Source: an uncultured Sphingomonas sp.
Lineage (GTDB): Bacteria; Pseudomonadota; Alphaproteobacteria; Sphingomonadales; Sphingomonadaceae
DNA: 64,000 nt
Assembly (NCBI RefSeq): GCF_913774285.1
Contig: NZ_CAJYHX010000020.1
Coordinates: 1 to 64,000, forward strand
Direction of reading: 5' to 3'
Shown here: one piece after another, positions 1 to 9,084 of the stretch
Layout: the number at the start of each line of letters is the position of its first letter
Numbering within the stretch: the stretch's first letter is position 1
Position numbers and translations under genes: made by a program
Notes under the pieces: model-generated
Told to the model about the DNA's origin: nothing
Seen by the model: only the letters and a program-made list of their open reading frames with translations
The model's database searches: none

Positions 1-2147
1 TGACGCTCCAGCGCCAGAACAAGCCGCGTGGCTACATGTGCTCGTCGTGCGCGTGGGGAAAGCCCGCCCATCCCCACGCCTTCGAGTTTTGCGAGAACGG
101 CGCGAAGGCCACGCTGTGGGACCTGACCCGGGACCGCTGCACTCCTGAGTTTTTCGAGGCGCACACCCTGGCCGAGTTACGCACCTGGCAGGATTACGAC
201 CTGGAGATGGTCGGGCGGCTGACCGAACCCATGCGCTACGACGCGACGCTCGATACCTATGTACGGTGCAGCTGGGACGACGCTTTCCAGGGCATCGCGG
301 CCGAATTGAAGGCGATGGATCCTGACGCGGCCGTTTTCTACGCGTCGGGCAAAGCGTCGTTGGAGGCGTCGTATCTTTATGCGCTCATGGCGCGGGTCTA
401 CGGTAACAATCATCTGCCCGACAGCTCGAACATGTGCCACGAGACCACGTCGGTCGCGCTCAAGTCGACGATCGGCGCGCCGGTCGGCACCTGCGTGCTC
501 GAGGATTTCGAGCATTGCGACGCGATCTTCTTCTTCGGGCAGAATACCGGCACCAACAGCCCGCGCTTCATTCACACGCTGACCGCCGCCCGCAAGCGCG
601 GCGCCAAAATCGTGACGTTCAATCCGATCCGCGAAAAGGGCCTGCTGGAGTTCCGCAACCCGCAGAGCATCCAGATGGTGACGGGCGGCAAGACCAAGAT
701 CTCGCACCACTATTATCAGCTCAAGCCGGGCAGCGACATCGCCGCCATGCTCGGCATCGCCAAGCATGTCCTGGCCGAGGAGGATCGCCGGGGCGGCGTG
801 ATTGACCGTGCTTTCATCGCCGAGCACACGCACGGCTTCGAAGCGTTTGCGGAGAAGGTACGGAGCACCAGCTGGGAGACGATCGAGGCCGAGACCGGCC
901 TGCCGCGCACGGACCTGATCGAAGCGGCGGAGATCTACATCCAGGCCGAGCGTTCGATCGGCATCTGGGGCATGGGGCTCACCCAGCATGTCGGCGGCTA
1001 TGACAATGTCGCGGGCGTGGTGAACCTAATGCTGCTGCGCGGGAATATCGGCAGGCTGGGTGCGGGCGTATCGCCGGTGCGCGGCCATTCCAACGTGCAG
1101 GGTCAGCGCACCGTCGGCATCTCCGAGAAGCCGGACCTGGTGCCGCTCGATCAGCTCTCCGAGCAATATGGCTTCCAGCCGCCGCGTGACGAGGGCTACA
1201 CCACCGTCACCGGCTGCGAGGCGATCGCCGAGGGCAAGATCAACGCGTTCCTTGGGCTCGGTGGCAATTTTCTGCGCGCCATTCCCGACCACCGGGTGAT
1301 GGAGAAGGCGTGGACCCAGATGGGTCTCACCGTCCAGATCGCCACCAAGCTCAACCGCGGGCATCTGTTCTGCGGTGAGACCGCGTATCTGCTGCCCACC
1401 CTGGTCCGCTCCGAACGCGACGTCCGCGACGGGACCCCGCAAGTGGTGACAATGGAGGACAGCCTCAGCTGCATCCATGGCTCGATCGGCGAGGCCAAGC
1501 CGGCCAGCCCGCACCTCCAGCCCGAGCTGGCGATCGTCGCCGGCATCGCGAAGGCGACGCTGGACCCCAACCCGAACGTTCCGTGGGACGCTTGGTCGAA
1601 CGACTATGCGCTGGTCCGCGATGCGATCGAGACGACCTATCCGGACAAGTTCAAGGACTTCAACCAGCGGCTGTTCACCCCCGGCGGCTTCTTCAAGGGC
1701 AACAGCGCCCGCGATCGCAAATGGCAGACCGAGAGCGGCAAGGCCGAATTCACCGTGCCCAGCCACCTAAACGCCACCGGCTTCGCCGATGCCGATGGCG
1801 TCTACCGGCTGATGACGCTGCGCTCGAACGACCAGTTCAACACCACCGTCTATGGCTATTCGGACCGGCTGCGCGGCATCGAGGGAAAGCGCGACGTGCT
1901 GCTGATCAGTCCCAAGGAAATGGAGCGCGCCGGGCTGAAGGAAGGCCAGCGCGTCGCCTTGGTAGGCGACGATTCGGACGGTGTCGACCGCACCGTCGAG
2001 GGGCTGGAAGTTCTGCCTTTCAACCTGCCCGAGGGCTGTGTGGCCGGCTATTACCCCGAGCTCAACCCGCTCATTGCACTTCGCCACCACGACGGCGCCT
2101 CCAAGACCCCGGCGGCGAAATCGGTGCCGGTGCGCATTCGCGCCTGA
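1..2147 (+). CDS. YdeP/FdhF-type molybdopterin oxidoreductase, 5' end outside window
   Basis: This is a large molybdopterin-dependent oxidoreductase alpha subunit of the YdeP (formate-dehydrogenase-alpha-like) family. The reading frame is open from base 3 and gives LQRQNKPRGY just before the Met at base 36. That Met is therefore internal, and the true start lies upstream of the window. A CSSCAWG motif follows, as in this family. The central part (GQNTGTNSPR, FNPIREKGL, WGMGLTQHVGG, RGNIGRLGAG, RGHSNVQGQRT) matches the molybdopterin-binding core. The last 120 residues or so (LMTLRSNDQFNTT onward) match the molydopterin-dinucleotide-binding domain. The physiological substrate of YdeP-type proteins is unsettled, so no reaction is claimed. 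A strong hairpin follows the stop. Confidence 0.9.
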   Translation, partial: TLQRQNKPRGYMCSSCAWGKPAHPHAFEFCENGAKATLWDLTRDRCTPEFFEAHTLAELRTWQDYDLEMVGRLTEPMRYDATLDTYVRCSWDDAFQGIAAELKAMDPDAAVFYASGKASLEASYLYALMARVYGNNHLPDSSNMCHETTSVALKSTIGAPVGTCVLEDFEHCDAIFFFGQNTGTNSPRFIHTLTAARKRGAKIVTFNPIREKGLLEFRNPQSIQMVTGGKTKISHHYYQLKPGSDIAAMLGIAKHVLAEEDRRGGVIDRAFIAEHTHGFEAFAEKVRSTSWETIEAETGLPRTDLIEAAEIYIQAERSIGIWGMGLTQHVGGYDNVAGVVNLMLLRGNIGRLGAGVSPVRGHSNVQGQRTVGISEKPDLVPLDQLSEQYGFQPPRDEGYTTVTGCEAIAEGKINAFLGLGGNFLRAIPDHRVMEKAWTQMGLTVQIATKLNRGHLFCGETAYLLPTLVRSERDVRDGTPQVVTMEDSLSCIHGSIGEAKPASPHLQPELAIVAGIAKATLDPNPNVPWDAWSNDYALVRDAIETTYPDKFKDFNQRLFTPGGFFKGNSARDRKWQTESGKAEFTVPSHLNATGFADADGVYRLMTLRSNDQFNTTVYGYSDRLRGIEGKRDVLLISPKEMERAGLKEGQRVALVGDDSDGVDRTVEGLEVLPFNLPEGCVAGYYPELNPLIALRHHDGASKTPAAKSVPVRIRA

Positions 2148-2167
2148 TATAGATCGCGTGCCGCAGA

Positions 2168-2199
2168 GAACGGCCGCCGGCTCTTGTCGGCGGCCGTTC
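2168..2199 (+). terminator. Hairpin terminator after the molybdopterin oxidoreductase
   Basis: A perfect 12-bp inverted repeat (GAACGGCCGCCG, 2168-2179, with CGGCGGCCGTTC, 2188-2199) encloses an 8-base loop. It starts 21 bases after the stop codon and is followed by TTGTGCT. The stem is very stable. The T-tail is short, so the terminator call rests mainly on stem and position. Confidence 0.7.
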
Positions 2200-2251
2200 T
2201 TGTGCTAGGCAGCGGACAACGTTGACAAGTGATCCGGGAGGAGAGGACGAC

Positions 2252-4471
2252 ATGAAACGACACGCTCTGAAGCTGGCAGCCCCGCTGCTGGCGCTCGCCG
2301 CCACCACCGCCTTCACCGCGCCCGCGCTGGCCCAGCAGCAGGCCTCGCGCCCCTGGACCAACGCCAAGCTTTCGCCCGACGCGCGCGCCAAGGCGATCCT
2401 CGCGCAGATGACCGAGGACGAGAAACTGACGCTGGTGTTCGGCCTGTTCGGCACCGACTTCGCGCCGAAGAACTTCAAGACCCCCGCCGAAGCCCGTCCG
2501 GGCTCCGCGGGCTATGTCCCCGGCATCCCGCGCTTGGGCATCCCGGCGCAGTGGCAGACCGATGCGGGCGTGGGCGTCGCGACCCAAGGCAGCGCCGTCA
2601 ACAAGCGCGGCCGCACCTCGCTCCCGTCGGGCATCGCCACCGCCGCGACCTGGGATCCGGCGCTCGCCTACAAGGGCGGCGCGATGATCGGCGCGGAGGC
2701 ACGCGCCTCGGGCTTCAACGTGATGCTCGCGGGCGGCGTCAACCTGCTGCGCGAGCCGCGCAACGGCCGCAACTTCGAATATGGCGGGGAAGACCCGTTG
2801 CTCGCCGGCACGATCGTCGGCGCGCAGATCGCCGGCATCCAGTCGAACCACATCATCTCCACCGTGAAGCATTATGCGATCAACGACCAGGAGACCGATC
2901 GCAACAAGATGAACGCGGTGCTCGATCGCACCGCTGCGCGGATGAGCGACCTGCTCGCCTTCAACATCGCGATTGAGAAGTCCGATCCGGGTTCGGTGAT
3001 GTGCAGCTACAACAAGGTCGACGGGTTGTGGGCGTGCGAACAGCCCTGGCTGCTGACCGACGTGCTGCGTCGCGACTGGGGCTGGAAGGGCTTCGTGATG
3101 TCCGACTGGGGCGCGACCCACACGACGGTCGCCGCCGCCAATGCCGGCCTGGAGCAGCAGTCCGGCTGGCCGTTCGACGAGCAGCCCTATTTCCGCGAGC
3201 CGCTCAAGGCCGCGATCGCGAAGGGCGAGGTGAGCAAGGCGCGGCTCGACGAGATGGCGCATCGCATCCTGCGCTCGATGTTCGCCCACGGCCTGTTCGA
3301 TCACCCGATCACCGGCGCGCCGCTCGATCTCGCCCCGGCGATGCTCAAGGCGCATGCCGACGTCACTCGTGCCGATGCCGAGGCGGCGATCGTCCTGCTT
3401 CAGAACAAGGGCGACGTGCTGCCGCTAGTGGGCAGCGCCAAGCGGATCGTCGTGATCGGCGGTCATGCCGACAAGGGCGTGCTGGCCGGCGGCGGTTCGT
3501 CGCTGGTCTATCCGGTGGGCGGCAATGCGGTGCCGGGCCTGGAGCCGAAGATCTGGCCGGGCCCGGTCATGTACCACCCCTCCTCGCCGCTGGAGGCACT
3601 GCGCCGCCAGCTGCCGGGCGCACAGATCAGCTATGTCGACGGCACCGATGCCGCGGCGGCGGCCGCCGCTGCGAAGCAGGCCGATGTGGCGGTGGTGTTC
3701 GCGACGCAATGGACCGGCGAGTCCTTTGACGTCTCGCTCGGCCTGCCCGACAACCAAGACGCCCTGATCGAGGCGATCGCGGGTGCGAACGCCAAGACGG
3801 TGGTGGTGCTGGAGACCGGCGGGCCGGTACTCACCCCCTGGGCCGACAAGACCGCCGCAATCCTCGAAGCCTGGTATCCCGGTACGGCCGGCGGCGAGGC
3901 GATCGCCAATGTGCTGACCGGCAAGGTGAACCCCTCGGGCCACCTCCCCGCCAGCTTCCCGCGCAGCGTCTCGCAGTTGCCCAAGCCGAGCGCACCCAAC
4001 GAGGGCGAGACGCGCTACGCCGAGGGCGCTGCGGTCGGCTATAAATGGTACGACGCGAAGGGCGACAAGCCGCAATTCGCCTTCGGCCATGGCCTGTCCT
4101 ACACGCGCTTTGCCTATTCGGGCCTGAAGGCCAGCGCGCCCAAGGGCCAGGTGACCGTGACCTTCACGCTGCGCAACACCGGCACCCGCGCCGGCGCCGA
4201 CGTAGCGCAGGTCTATGTCTCGGGCGCGGGCTGGGAAGCGCCGAAGCGGCTGGGTGCGTTCCAGAAGGTGTCGCTGGCACCGGGCGCGTCTAAGACCGTC
4301 TCGGTCACCGTCGATCCGCGCCTGCTCGCCGTGTTCGACGGCGCGGCGCACCAGTGGAAGATCGCCGGGGGCAGCTACAAGGTGCTGCTCGGCCAGTCGG
4401 CGGAAGACATCGTCGCCACCACGACCGTCACTGTGCCCGCGCGCACGCTGCCGGTGAGCTGGCATCCCTGA
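2252..4471 (+). CDS. Secreted glycoside hydrolase family 3 beta-glucosidase
   Basis: This 739-aa protein is a GH3 beta-glycosidase, probably releasing glucose or xylose from beta-linked oligosaccharides in the periplasm. The N-terminus (MKRHALKLAAPLLALAATTA...ALAQ) is a clear signal peptide. The catalytic nucleophile is in GFVMSDWGA (Asp285). KHYAINDQETDRN is the typical substrate-binding loop. The GH3 C-terminal domain starts near residue 375 (AIVLLQNKGDVLPL), and a fibronectin-III-like domain ends the protein. The ATG at 2252 follows GGGAGGAGAGG and begins the signal peptide, so it is preferred to an in-frame TTG at 2222. No sugar transporter or regulator lies beside it. Confidence 0.93.
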   Translation: MKRHALKLAAPLLALAATTAFTAPALAQQQASRPWTNAKLSPDARAKAILAQMTEDEKLTLVFGLFGTDFAPKNFKTPAEARPGSAGYVPGIPRLGIPAQWQTDAGVGVATQGSAVNKRGRTSLPSGIATAATWDPALAYKGGAMIGAEARASGFNVMLAGGVNLLREPRNGRNFEYGGEDPLLAGTIVGAQIAGIQSNHIISTVKHYAINDQETDRNKMNAVLDRTAARMSDLLAFNIAIEKSDPGSVMCSYNKVDGLWACEQPWLLTDVLRRDWGWKGFVMSDWGATHTTVAAANAGLEQQSGWPFDEQPYFREPLKAAIAKGEVSKARLDEMAHRILRSMFAHGLFDHPITGAPLDLAPAMLKAHADVTRADAEAAIVLLQNKGDVLPLVGSAKRIVVIGGHADKGVLAGGGSSLVYPVGGNAVPGLEPKIWPGPVMYHPSSPLEALRRQLPGAQISYVDGTDAAAAAAAAKQADVAVVFATQWTGESFDVSLGLPDNQDALIEAIAGANAKTVVVLETGGPVLTPWADKTAAILEAWYPGTAGGEAIANVLTGKVNPSGHLPASFPRSVSQLPKPSAPNEGETRYAEGAAVGYKWYDAKGDKPQFAFGHGLSYTRFAYSGLKASAPKGQVTVTFTLRNTGTRAGADVAQVYVSGAGWEAPKRLGAFQKVSLAPGASKTVSVTVDPRLLAVFDGAAHQWKIAGGSYKVLLGQSAEDIVATTTVTVPARTLPVSWHP

Positions 4472-4478
4472 TCGGTAT

Positions 4479-4510
4479 GGCCCCGCGCGCTGCGAACGTC
4501 GCGCGGGGCC
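4479..4510. terminator. Hairpin between convergent genes
   Basis: GGCCCCGCGC (4479-4488) pairs perfectly with GCGCGGGGCC (4501-4510) across a 12-base loop. It fills the gap between the glucosidase stop and the end of the convergent dehydrogenase gene, so it may serve both. There is no real T-run on the plus side. Confidence 0.6.
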
Positions 4511-4516
4511 GTCCGC

Positions 4517-5536
4517 TTAACCGACAGCGATACGCCGCCCCTCTTCGGCGCTCTGGCGGGCAAGTTCGATCAGCTGGAGCCCGGGAAGCGCATCCTTCGC
4601 TTTAACCGGCGGCGCTGCGCCCTCGCGGATCGCCGCCGCCACGCCGGCATAGAAGCGCCGATAGTCGCCGCGCTCGGACGCAATGGTCTCGGTCGCCCCG
4701 TTCGGCAGCGTCAGCACGCCATAATGTGCTGGGTCCTCCAGCCCATGGTTGGGATCCCGCACCGAGCCGCCGGACCGCATTGCCGCCTCCTGCGGATCCA
4801 GCCCGTACTTCACGAAGCTGCCGCCGCGCCCGTGCAGCGCGAAGCGCGGTCGCGCTGCCGCGATCATCCGTGAGCTCGCCAGCACCACGCGGCGCGTGCC
4901 GTAGAACAGCGTCACGCTGAAATAATCGTCGACCGGGCTGTTGCCGCGCTGGCGGGCGACATCGCCCTGCACCGCCTCCGGCATGCCGAACAGCACCAGT
5001 GCCTGATCGATCATGTGCGGCCCGAGGTCGAGCAGCTGCCCGCCGCCTTCGGCCTCCTTCCAGGCCTGCGACAATTCGGGGCGGAAGCGATCCCAATGCG
5101 CCTCGAACAGCAGGATCTCGCCCAGGCGATCGCTCTTGACCAGCGCCTGCACCGCCAGGAAGTCGCTGTCCCAGCGGCGGTTGTGGAACGGCACCAGCAG
5201 CCGCCCCCGTGCCTCGGCAAGCGCGATCAGCGCCTCGGCCTCGGCAGCGCTGGGCGTCAGCGGCTTGTCGATTACGACATGCTTGCCCGCTTCGAGAGCT
5301 GCCTTCGCGAGCGGGAAATGCGTGGCATTCGGCGTCGACACCACCACCAGCGCGATCGAGGGATCGGCGATCAGCGCTTCGGGGCTGACGGCCGGCACCC
5401 CCGGATAGGCTTTCGCGACAGCCTGGCTGCGCGAGCTGCCGACGGCTGCCAGTTCGAGCCCGTCGACCGCGTCGATCAGCGGTGCGTGAAAGGCGGTGCC
5501 GCCTAGGCCGAAGCCGATTAGGCCGGTGCGGATCAT
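4517..5536 (-). CDS. Gfo/Idh/MocA family NAD(P)-dependent oxidoreductase
   Basis: This 339-aa cytoplasmic dehydrogenase belongs to the Gfo/Idh/MocA family, which oxidises or reduces sugars and inositols with NAD(P). The Rossmann domain opens with GLIGFGLGG (residues 5-13), and the typical EKP motif appears as IDKPL with Lys91. The substrate domain follows (HNRRWDSDF, then DLGPHMIDQALVLFG). The family resemblance is closest to YdgJ-like members. It is monocistronic, convergent with the glucosidase gene. Substrate cannot be inferred from sequence; the adjacent glycosidase makes a sugar plausible but unproven. Confidence 0.9.
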   Translation of the reverse strand: MIRTGLIGFGLGGTAFHAPLIDAVDGLELAAVGSSRSQAVAKAYPGVPAVSPEALIADPSIALVVVSTPNATHFPLAKAALEAGKHVVIDKPLTPSAAEAEALIALAEARGRLLVPFHNRRWDSDFLAVQALVKSDRLGEILLFEAHWDRFRPELSQAWKEAEGGGQLLDLGPHMIDQALVLFGMPEAVQGDVARQRGNSPVDDYFSVTLFYGTRRVVLASSRMIAAARPRFALHGRGGSFVKYGLDPQEAAMRSGGSVRDPNHGLEDPAHYGVLTLPNGATETIASERGDYRRFYAGVAAAIREGAAPPVKAKDALPGLQLIELARQSAEEGRRIAVG

Positions 5537-5628
5537 GGCGTTCTCCCGTTGCCGTGAGGCTGCGGCCTAGCCGCATCGGCCCCGCCATTCCAAGCAAGCC
5601 GCGGCAGTCGCCCGGAAAACCGGTCCGC

Positions 5629-6141
5629 TCAGCAGGTGCGAGGCACCACCCCGATGCGGTCGGCAACCGCATCGGCCAGCTTGCGCAACTGCGCGCGCTG
5701 CCGGAAAGAGGCAGGCCCATGGGGCCGCCGGTCGAGCCCGCACAGCGCGCCGATCGGGAACGGCCCGCTACGCACCACCGCGCCGGTATAATAGCGCACG
5801 CGCGGGCCGCCCGCGACCAGCGGATTGGCGCGGAAACGTGGATCGGCATGGAGATCGGGGACACTGAGCAGCCCGCCCGGCGCCGCGATGGTATGCGCGC
5901 AAAAGGCGATAGAACGCGGCAGCACCACCGGCTCGATCCCGACCGCGCTGATCATCCGCTGCACGTCGCCGTCGGTGACCGTCACCATCGCGATCGGCGT
6001 CCGCAGCACCATGCAGACCTCGCCGAGCAGTTCGTGCAGCAAGGGATCGCTGGGCGAGACGACGGGCAGCCCGTCGACCGCGCCTTGGCGGCGCGACTCG
6101 TCCTCGGGCCGGAAAGCAGCGGAGAAGAAGTGGAGCGTCAT
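5629..6141 (-). CDS. GAF domain sensor protein
   Basis: This 170-aa protein is almost entirely one GAF domain (roughly residues 30-165). Family signatures are CMVLRTPIAMVTV, FCAHTI and GALCGLDRRPHGP. Such free-standing GAF proteins sense small molecules or act as partners of cyclic-di-GMP enzymes. It is the second gene of a two-gene unit: its ATG overlaps the stop of the diguanylate cyclase by four bases (ATGA), so the two are probably co-translated and act together. No output domain is present. Residues that would identify the ligand cannot be read with confidence. Confidence 0.83.
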   Translation of the reverse strand: MTLHFFSAAFRPEDESRRQGAVDGLPVVSPSDPLLHELLGEVCMVLRTPIAMVTVTDGDVQRMISAVGIEPVVLPRSIAFCAHTIAAPGGLLSVPDLHADPRFRANPLVAGGPRVRYYTGAVVRSGPFPIGALCGLDRRPHGPASFRQRAQLRKLADAVADRIGVVPRTC

Positions 6142-7064
6142 GCTGCCCGCCGCACGGTGCCGGGTTCGTCGAACGCGATGCGGATCGCGTTCTTGCCGTT
6201 GCGCTTCACTTCCAGCATCGCCTCGTCCGCCAATCCGATCATCCGTTCGGTATCCCCCGCCGCGTGGGCGTCGATCACCACCGCCCCCATGCTGCAGGTG
6301 ACCGCATGGCCGGTCGAGCGCAGCGCCTCGCTGAGCCGCGCATGCAGGCTCTCGGCGACCTGCTCGGGCGGCACGCCACGCTCGATCGCAAGAAAGGCAC
6401 AGAACTCGTCGCCGCCCAGCCTCGCGAACAGATCATCGGGCCGCATCCGTGCCCGCGCTTCGTCGGCGAATCGCCGCAGCACCAGGTCACCCGCGGCATG
6501 GCCGTGGCGATCATTGACCGCCTTGAAGCCGTCCAGATCCATGTAGAGAAGCAACAGCGTGGAACCGCGGCGGCGGCCGAGCTGCGCCACCCGCTCCAGC
6601 TGGCTGCGAAACGCACCGCCATTCAGCGAGCGCGTGAGATAATCGGTGGAGGCGCGCCACAATTCGCCGTCAATGGTGTGACGCAGCGTCGCCACCATCA
6701 GCACGATCATGATCGCACCCGCGACGCGCGTTACCGTGTTCCAGATCACCACCGACGCGGAAAGCGCATGCAGGTCGGCCGCAGGGATCGCGCCAAATCC
6801 GTTCAGGGCAGAACCGAGCCCGATCGAGAAGAGCACGACGATGATGCCCGCCCGCTCACGCAGCGTCCACGCTGTGAGAATGTCGACGAACAGGTAGCCG
6901 ATCGTCATCGACACCATCGGTCCCGTTGCCCAGTCGGCGAAAATCGTCACGACCATCGCCAGGCAGACCGCAACCCAAGCCTGCAGGCGGCTCAACCGCA
7001 TCGTCCAACGAAAACTGCGCATCATCGCCCTGATCAGGGCCGACTGCGGCGGTGGTGCCTTCAC
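6138..7064 (-). CDS. Membrane-anchored diguanylate cyclase (GGDEF)
   Basis: This 308-aa protein makes cyclic di-GMP from two GTP. The N-terminal 130 residues hold several hydrophobic segments, such as AWVAVCLAMVVTIF and AGAIMIVLMVATL. The C-terminal GGDEF domain has an intact active site (ARLGGDEFCAF). An inhibitory site is also present: RPDD, five residues before GGDEF, matches the RxxD I-site. I chose the GTG at 7064 because GGGGAG sits nine bases upstream; an in-frame GTG at 7082 has no ribosome site. The gene is coupled to the GAF protein, a likely modulator. Confidence 0.9.
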   Translation of the reverse strand: MKAPPPQSALIRAMMRSFRWTMRLSRLQAWVAVCLAMVVTIFADWATGPMVSMTIGYLFVDILTAWTLRERAGIIVVLFSIGLGSALNGFGAIPAADLHALSASVVIWNTVTRVAGAIMIVLMVATLRHTIDGELWRASTDYLTRSLNGGAFRSQLERVAQLGRRRGSTLLLLYMDLDGFKAVNDRHGHAAGDLVLRRFADEARARMRPDDLFARLGGDEFCAFLAIERGVPPEQVAESLHARLSEALRSTGHAVTCSMGAVVIDAHAAGDTERMIGLADEAMLEVKRNGKNAIRIAFDEPGTVRRAA

Positions 7065-7195
7065 GCGATCCAACTCCCCCACGGCTTGGATACCCCTTTA
7101 AAGCCCAATGGCTTAACGCCCCCGAAACACAGGCGGCCGGTTCTTGCCGCTCCGGAATAGTACGAGTGCGGATTTGCGAGGGCATATCGTCGCAT

Positions 7196-7223
7196 TTGAA
7201 ACACAAGCCCGGGGCAATATCCC
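7196..7223 (+). promoter_or_regulatory. Possible promoter of the altronate dehydratase gene
   Basis: TTGAAA (7196-7201), a 16-base spacer and TATCCC (7218-7223) lie about 40 bases before the start codon, in the divergent gap with the diguanylate cyclase gene. The -10 match is weak. Confidence 0.25.
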
Positions 7224-7260
7224 TAGAAGGATCGGTATTGCCAGCCTATACTCGGAGTTT

Positions 7261-8721
7261 ATGACCCTAGCCCTGTTCCAGATCGACCCGAGGGATCCCG
7301 TCGCCACCGCCCTGCGCCCGCTGCACGCTGGGGAGACGGCCCTGGGGGTCACCGTCAGCGCGAACATCCCCCAAGGCCACAAGGTCGCACTGCAGCCGAT
7401 CGCAGCGGGCGCGCCGGTGTACAAGTTCGGCTTCCCGATCGGCAGCGCGACCCGCGCCATCGCTGCGGGCGAGCATGTCCACACCCATAATGTGACGACG
7501 GCGCTCGCGACAACCGGCAGCTACACCTACCAGCCCGCCTTCGAGGCCGCACCGGCAGACCCCGGACCTGCATTTCTCGGCTATCGGCGTGCCGACGGTC
7601 GCGTGGGCACCCGCAACGAGATCTGGATCCTGCCGACGGTGGGCTGCGTCGGTCGCACCGCCGAAAAGATCGCCGAGCGCGCCGCCAAGCGGTTCGAAGG
7701 TCGGGTCGACGGCATCCACGCCTTTGCCCATCCCTTCGGCTGCTCGCAGCTCGGCGATGATCTGGAGGGTACGCGCGCAATCCTCACCGCGCTCGCCAGC
7801 CACCCCAATGCCGGCGGCGTGCTTCTCGTGGGACTTGGCTGCGAATCCAATCAGATGCGCGGCATGTTGGAAGGTATTTCTCAGCCCAACCTCCGCACGA
7901 TCGGCGCGCAAGCGGCGGGCGACGAGGTCGAGGAAGGCATCGCGCTGGTCGAGCAGCTCATTGAACAGGCCGAACGGGCGATCCGAACGCCGGAGCCGCT
8001 CGCTTCGCTGGTCCTGGGGGTGAAATGCGGTGGTTCGGACGGATTCTCAGGATTGACCGCCAACCCGCTGGTCGGCCGCATGAGCGATGCCGTCACGGCC
8101 GCAGGCGGCACCGCGATCCTCACCGAAATCCCCGAGATCTTCGGGGCCGAGCAGTTGCTTATGGCGCGGGCGGAAAGCGAGACGGTGTTCGAGAAGATTG
8201 TCGAACTGGTGAACGGCTTCAAAGCCTATTTCACCCGGCACGGCGAACCCGTCTCGGAAAACCCCTCCCCCGGCAATCTCGCCGGGGGCATCACCACACT
8301 GGAGGAGAAATCGCTCGGCGCGGTGCAGAAGGCGGGGCACGCGACGGTCACCGACGTGCTCGGCTATGGCCAGCGCGTGCAGCGATCGGGCCTTGCGTTG
8401 CTCGAAGCGCCGGGCAACGACGCGGTTTCTTCCACCGCGCTGGCGGCGGCGGGCGCGACGGTGATCCTGTTCACCACCGGCCGGGGCACGCCGCTCGGCT
8501 TTCCGGTGCCGACGATCAAGATCGCCTCGAACAGCGACCTCGCGGCGCGCAAGCCGGGCTGGATCGATTTCGACGCCGGGCAGGTCCTCGCCGAAGACAT
8601 GAACGCCGCTGGCGCCGCCCTGCTAGAGCGGATCGTGACCATCGCCTCGGGCAGTCCAACGGCCGCCGAGCGCAATGGCGAGCGGGAGATCGCGATCTGG
8701 AAACGCGGCGTTACGCTCTGA
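7261..8721 (+). CDS. UxaA-family altronate dehydratase
   Basis: This 486-aa protein is a UxaA-type sugar-acid dehydratase. The family converts D-altronate to 2-keto-3-deoxygluconate in galacturonate catabolism. The first 90 residues form the SAF-like domain (ANIPQGHKVAL, HVHTHN). The catalytic part carries GYRRADGRVGTRNE, GCSQLGDDLEGT, GLGCESNQ, KCGGSDGFSG and NPSPGNLAGGITTLEEK, all characteristic. The ATG at 7261 begins at the family's normal N-terminus, with CGGAG four bases upstream. No uxaB, uxaC or kdgK is nearby, so it may be fed by genes elsewhere. Other UxaA-family enzymes act on related acids, so the exact substrate is inferred. Confidence 0.9.
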   Translation: MTLALFQIDPRDPVATALRPLHAGETALGVTVSANIPQGHKVALQPIAAGAPVYKFGFPIGSATRAIAAGEHVHTHNVTTALATTGSYTYQPAFEAAPADPGPAFLGYRRADGRVGTRNEIWILPTVGCVGRTAEKIAERAAKRFEGRVDGIHAFAHPFGCSQLGDDLEGTRAILTALASHPNAGGVLLVGLGCESNQMRGMLEGISQPNLRTIGAQAAGDEVEEGIALVEQLIEQAERAIRTPEPLASLVLGVKCGGSDGFSGLTANPLVGRMSDAVTAAGGTAILTEIPEIFGAEQLLMARAESETVFEKIVELVNGFKAYFTRHGEPVSENPSPGNLAGGITTLEEKSLGAVQKAGHATVTDVLGYGQRVQRSGLALLEAPGNDAVSSTALAAAGATVILFTTGRGTPLGFPVPTIKIASNSDLAARKPGWIDFDAGQVLAEDMNAAGAALLERIVTIASGSPTAAERNGEREIAIWKRGVTL

Positions 8722-8848
8722 CAGGCGATTTGTTCCCAAGAAAATGCGGCGAATGCATGCTGCGTCGCGGCGATCCGCAATTCCCCTGGATTGATGCTGA
8801 AAGCTGAACAGGTTAGCCCTGAAAGCGAGCAGAGATCGGGTGGATGCA

Positions 8849-9079
8849 ATGGCTGAATTCTTCGTGTTCATGTATGCGATGGCCGCAGGTTTCGTGCTGC
8901 TGACGATGCAGCGCAACCGCCGCGAGCAGCGCGCCGATGCACCGATCGTGACGCTGGTCGGCTGGGGCCTGTTCTCGCTCTCCTCGACACTCGCGCTGCT
9001 GCTGGGCGCCGTCGCCCTGGCGCTCGCGCTCGGCATGCACATGCCGCTGCCAGCGGGTTTCGAGAGCTTCGCGCTCTAA
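8849..9079 (+). CDS. Small two-helix membrane protein
   Basis: I do not recognise this 76-aa protein. It has two hydrophobic segments (FFVFMYAMAAGFVLLTM and LFSLSSTLALLLGAVALALAL) separated by a charged loop (QRNRREQRADAP), so it is probably an inner-membrane protein with both termini on one side. The ATG at 8849 is preceded by GGGTGG; a GTG three codons earlier (8840) is also possible. It ends five bases before the carbonic-anhydrase-like gene, suggesting one transcript. Confidence 0.6.
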   Translation: MAEFFVFMYAMAAGFVLLTMQRNRREQRADAPIVTLVGWGLFSLSSTLALLLGAVALALALGMHMPLPAGFESFAL

Positions 9080-9084
9080 GCCGC

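Noticed and set aside
36..38. ATG as start of the first gene
   Set aside because: The frame is open and family-like (QNKPRGY) upstream to base 3, so this Met is internal to a gene cut by the window edge.
2051..3355. A 434-codon frame opposite the GH3 gene
   Set aside because: It spans an intergenic terminator and the glucosidase signal peptide region on the other strand and looks like a shadow.
8262..8290. GC-rich hairpin inside the altronate dehydratase gene
   Set aside because: The bases encode NPSPGNLAGG, a conserved motif of the enzyme family, so the hairpin is a by-product of coding.
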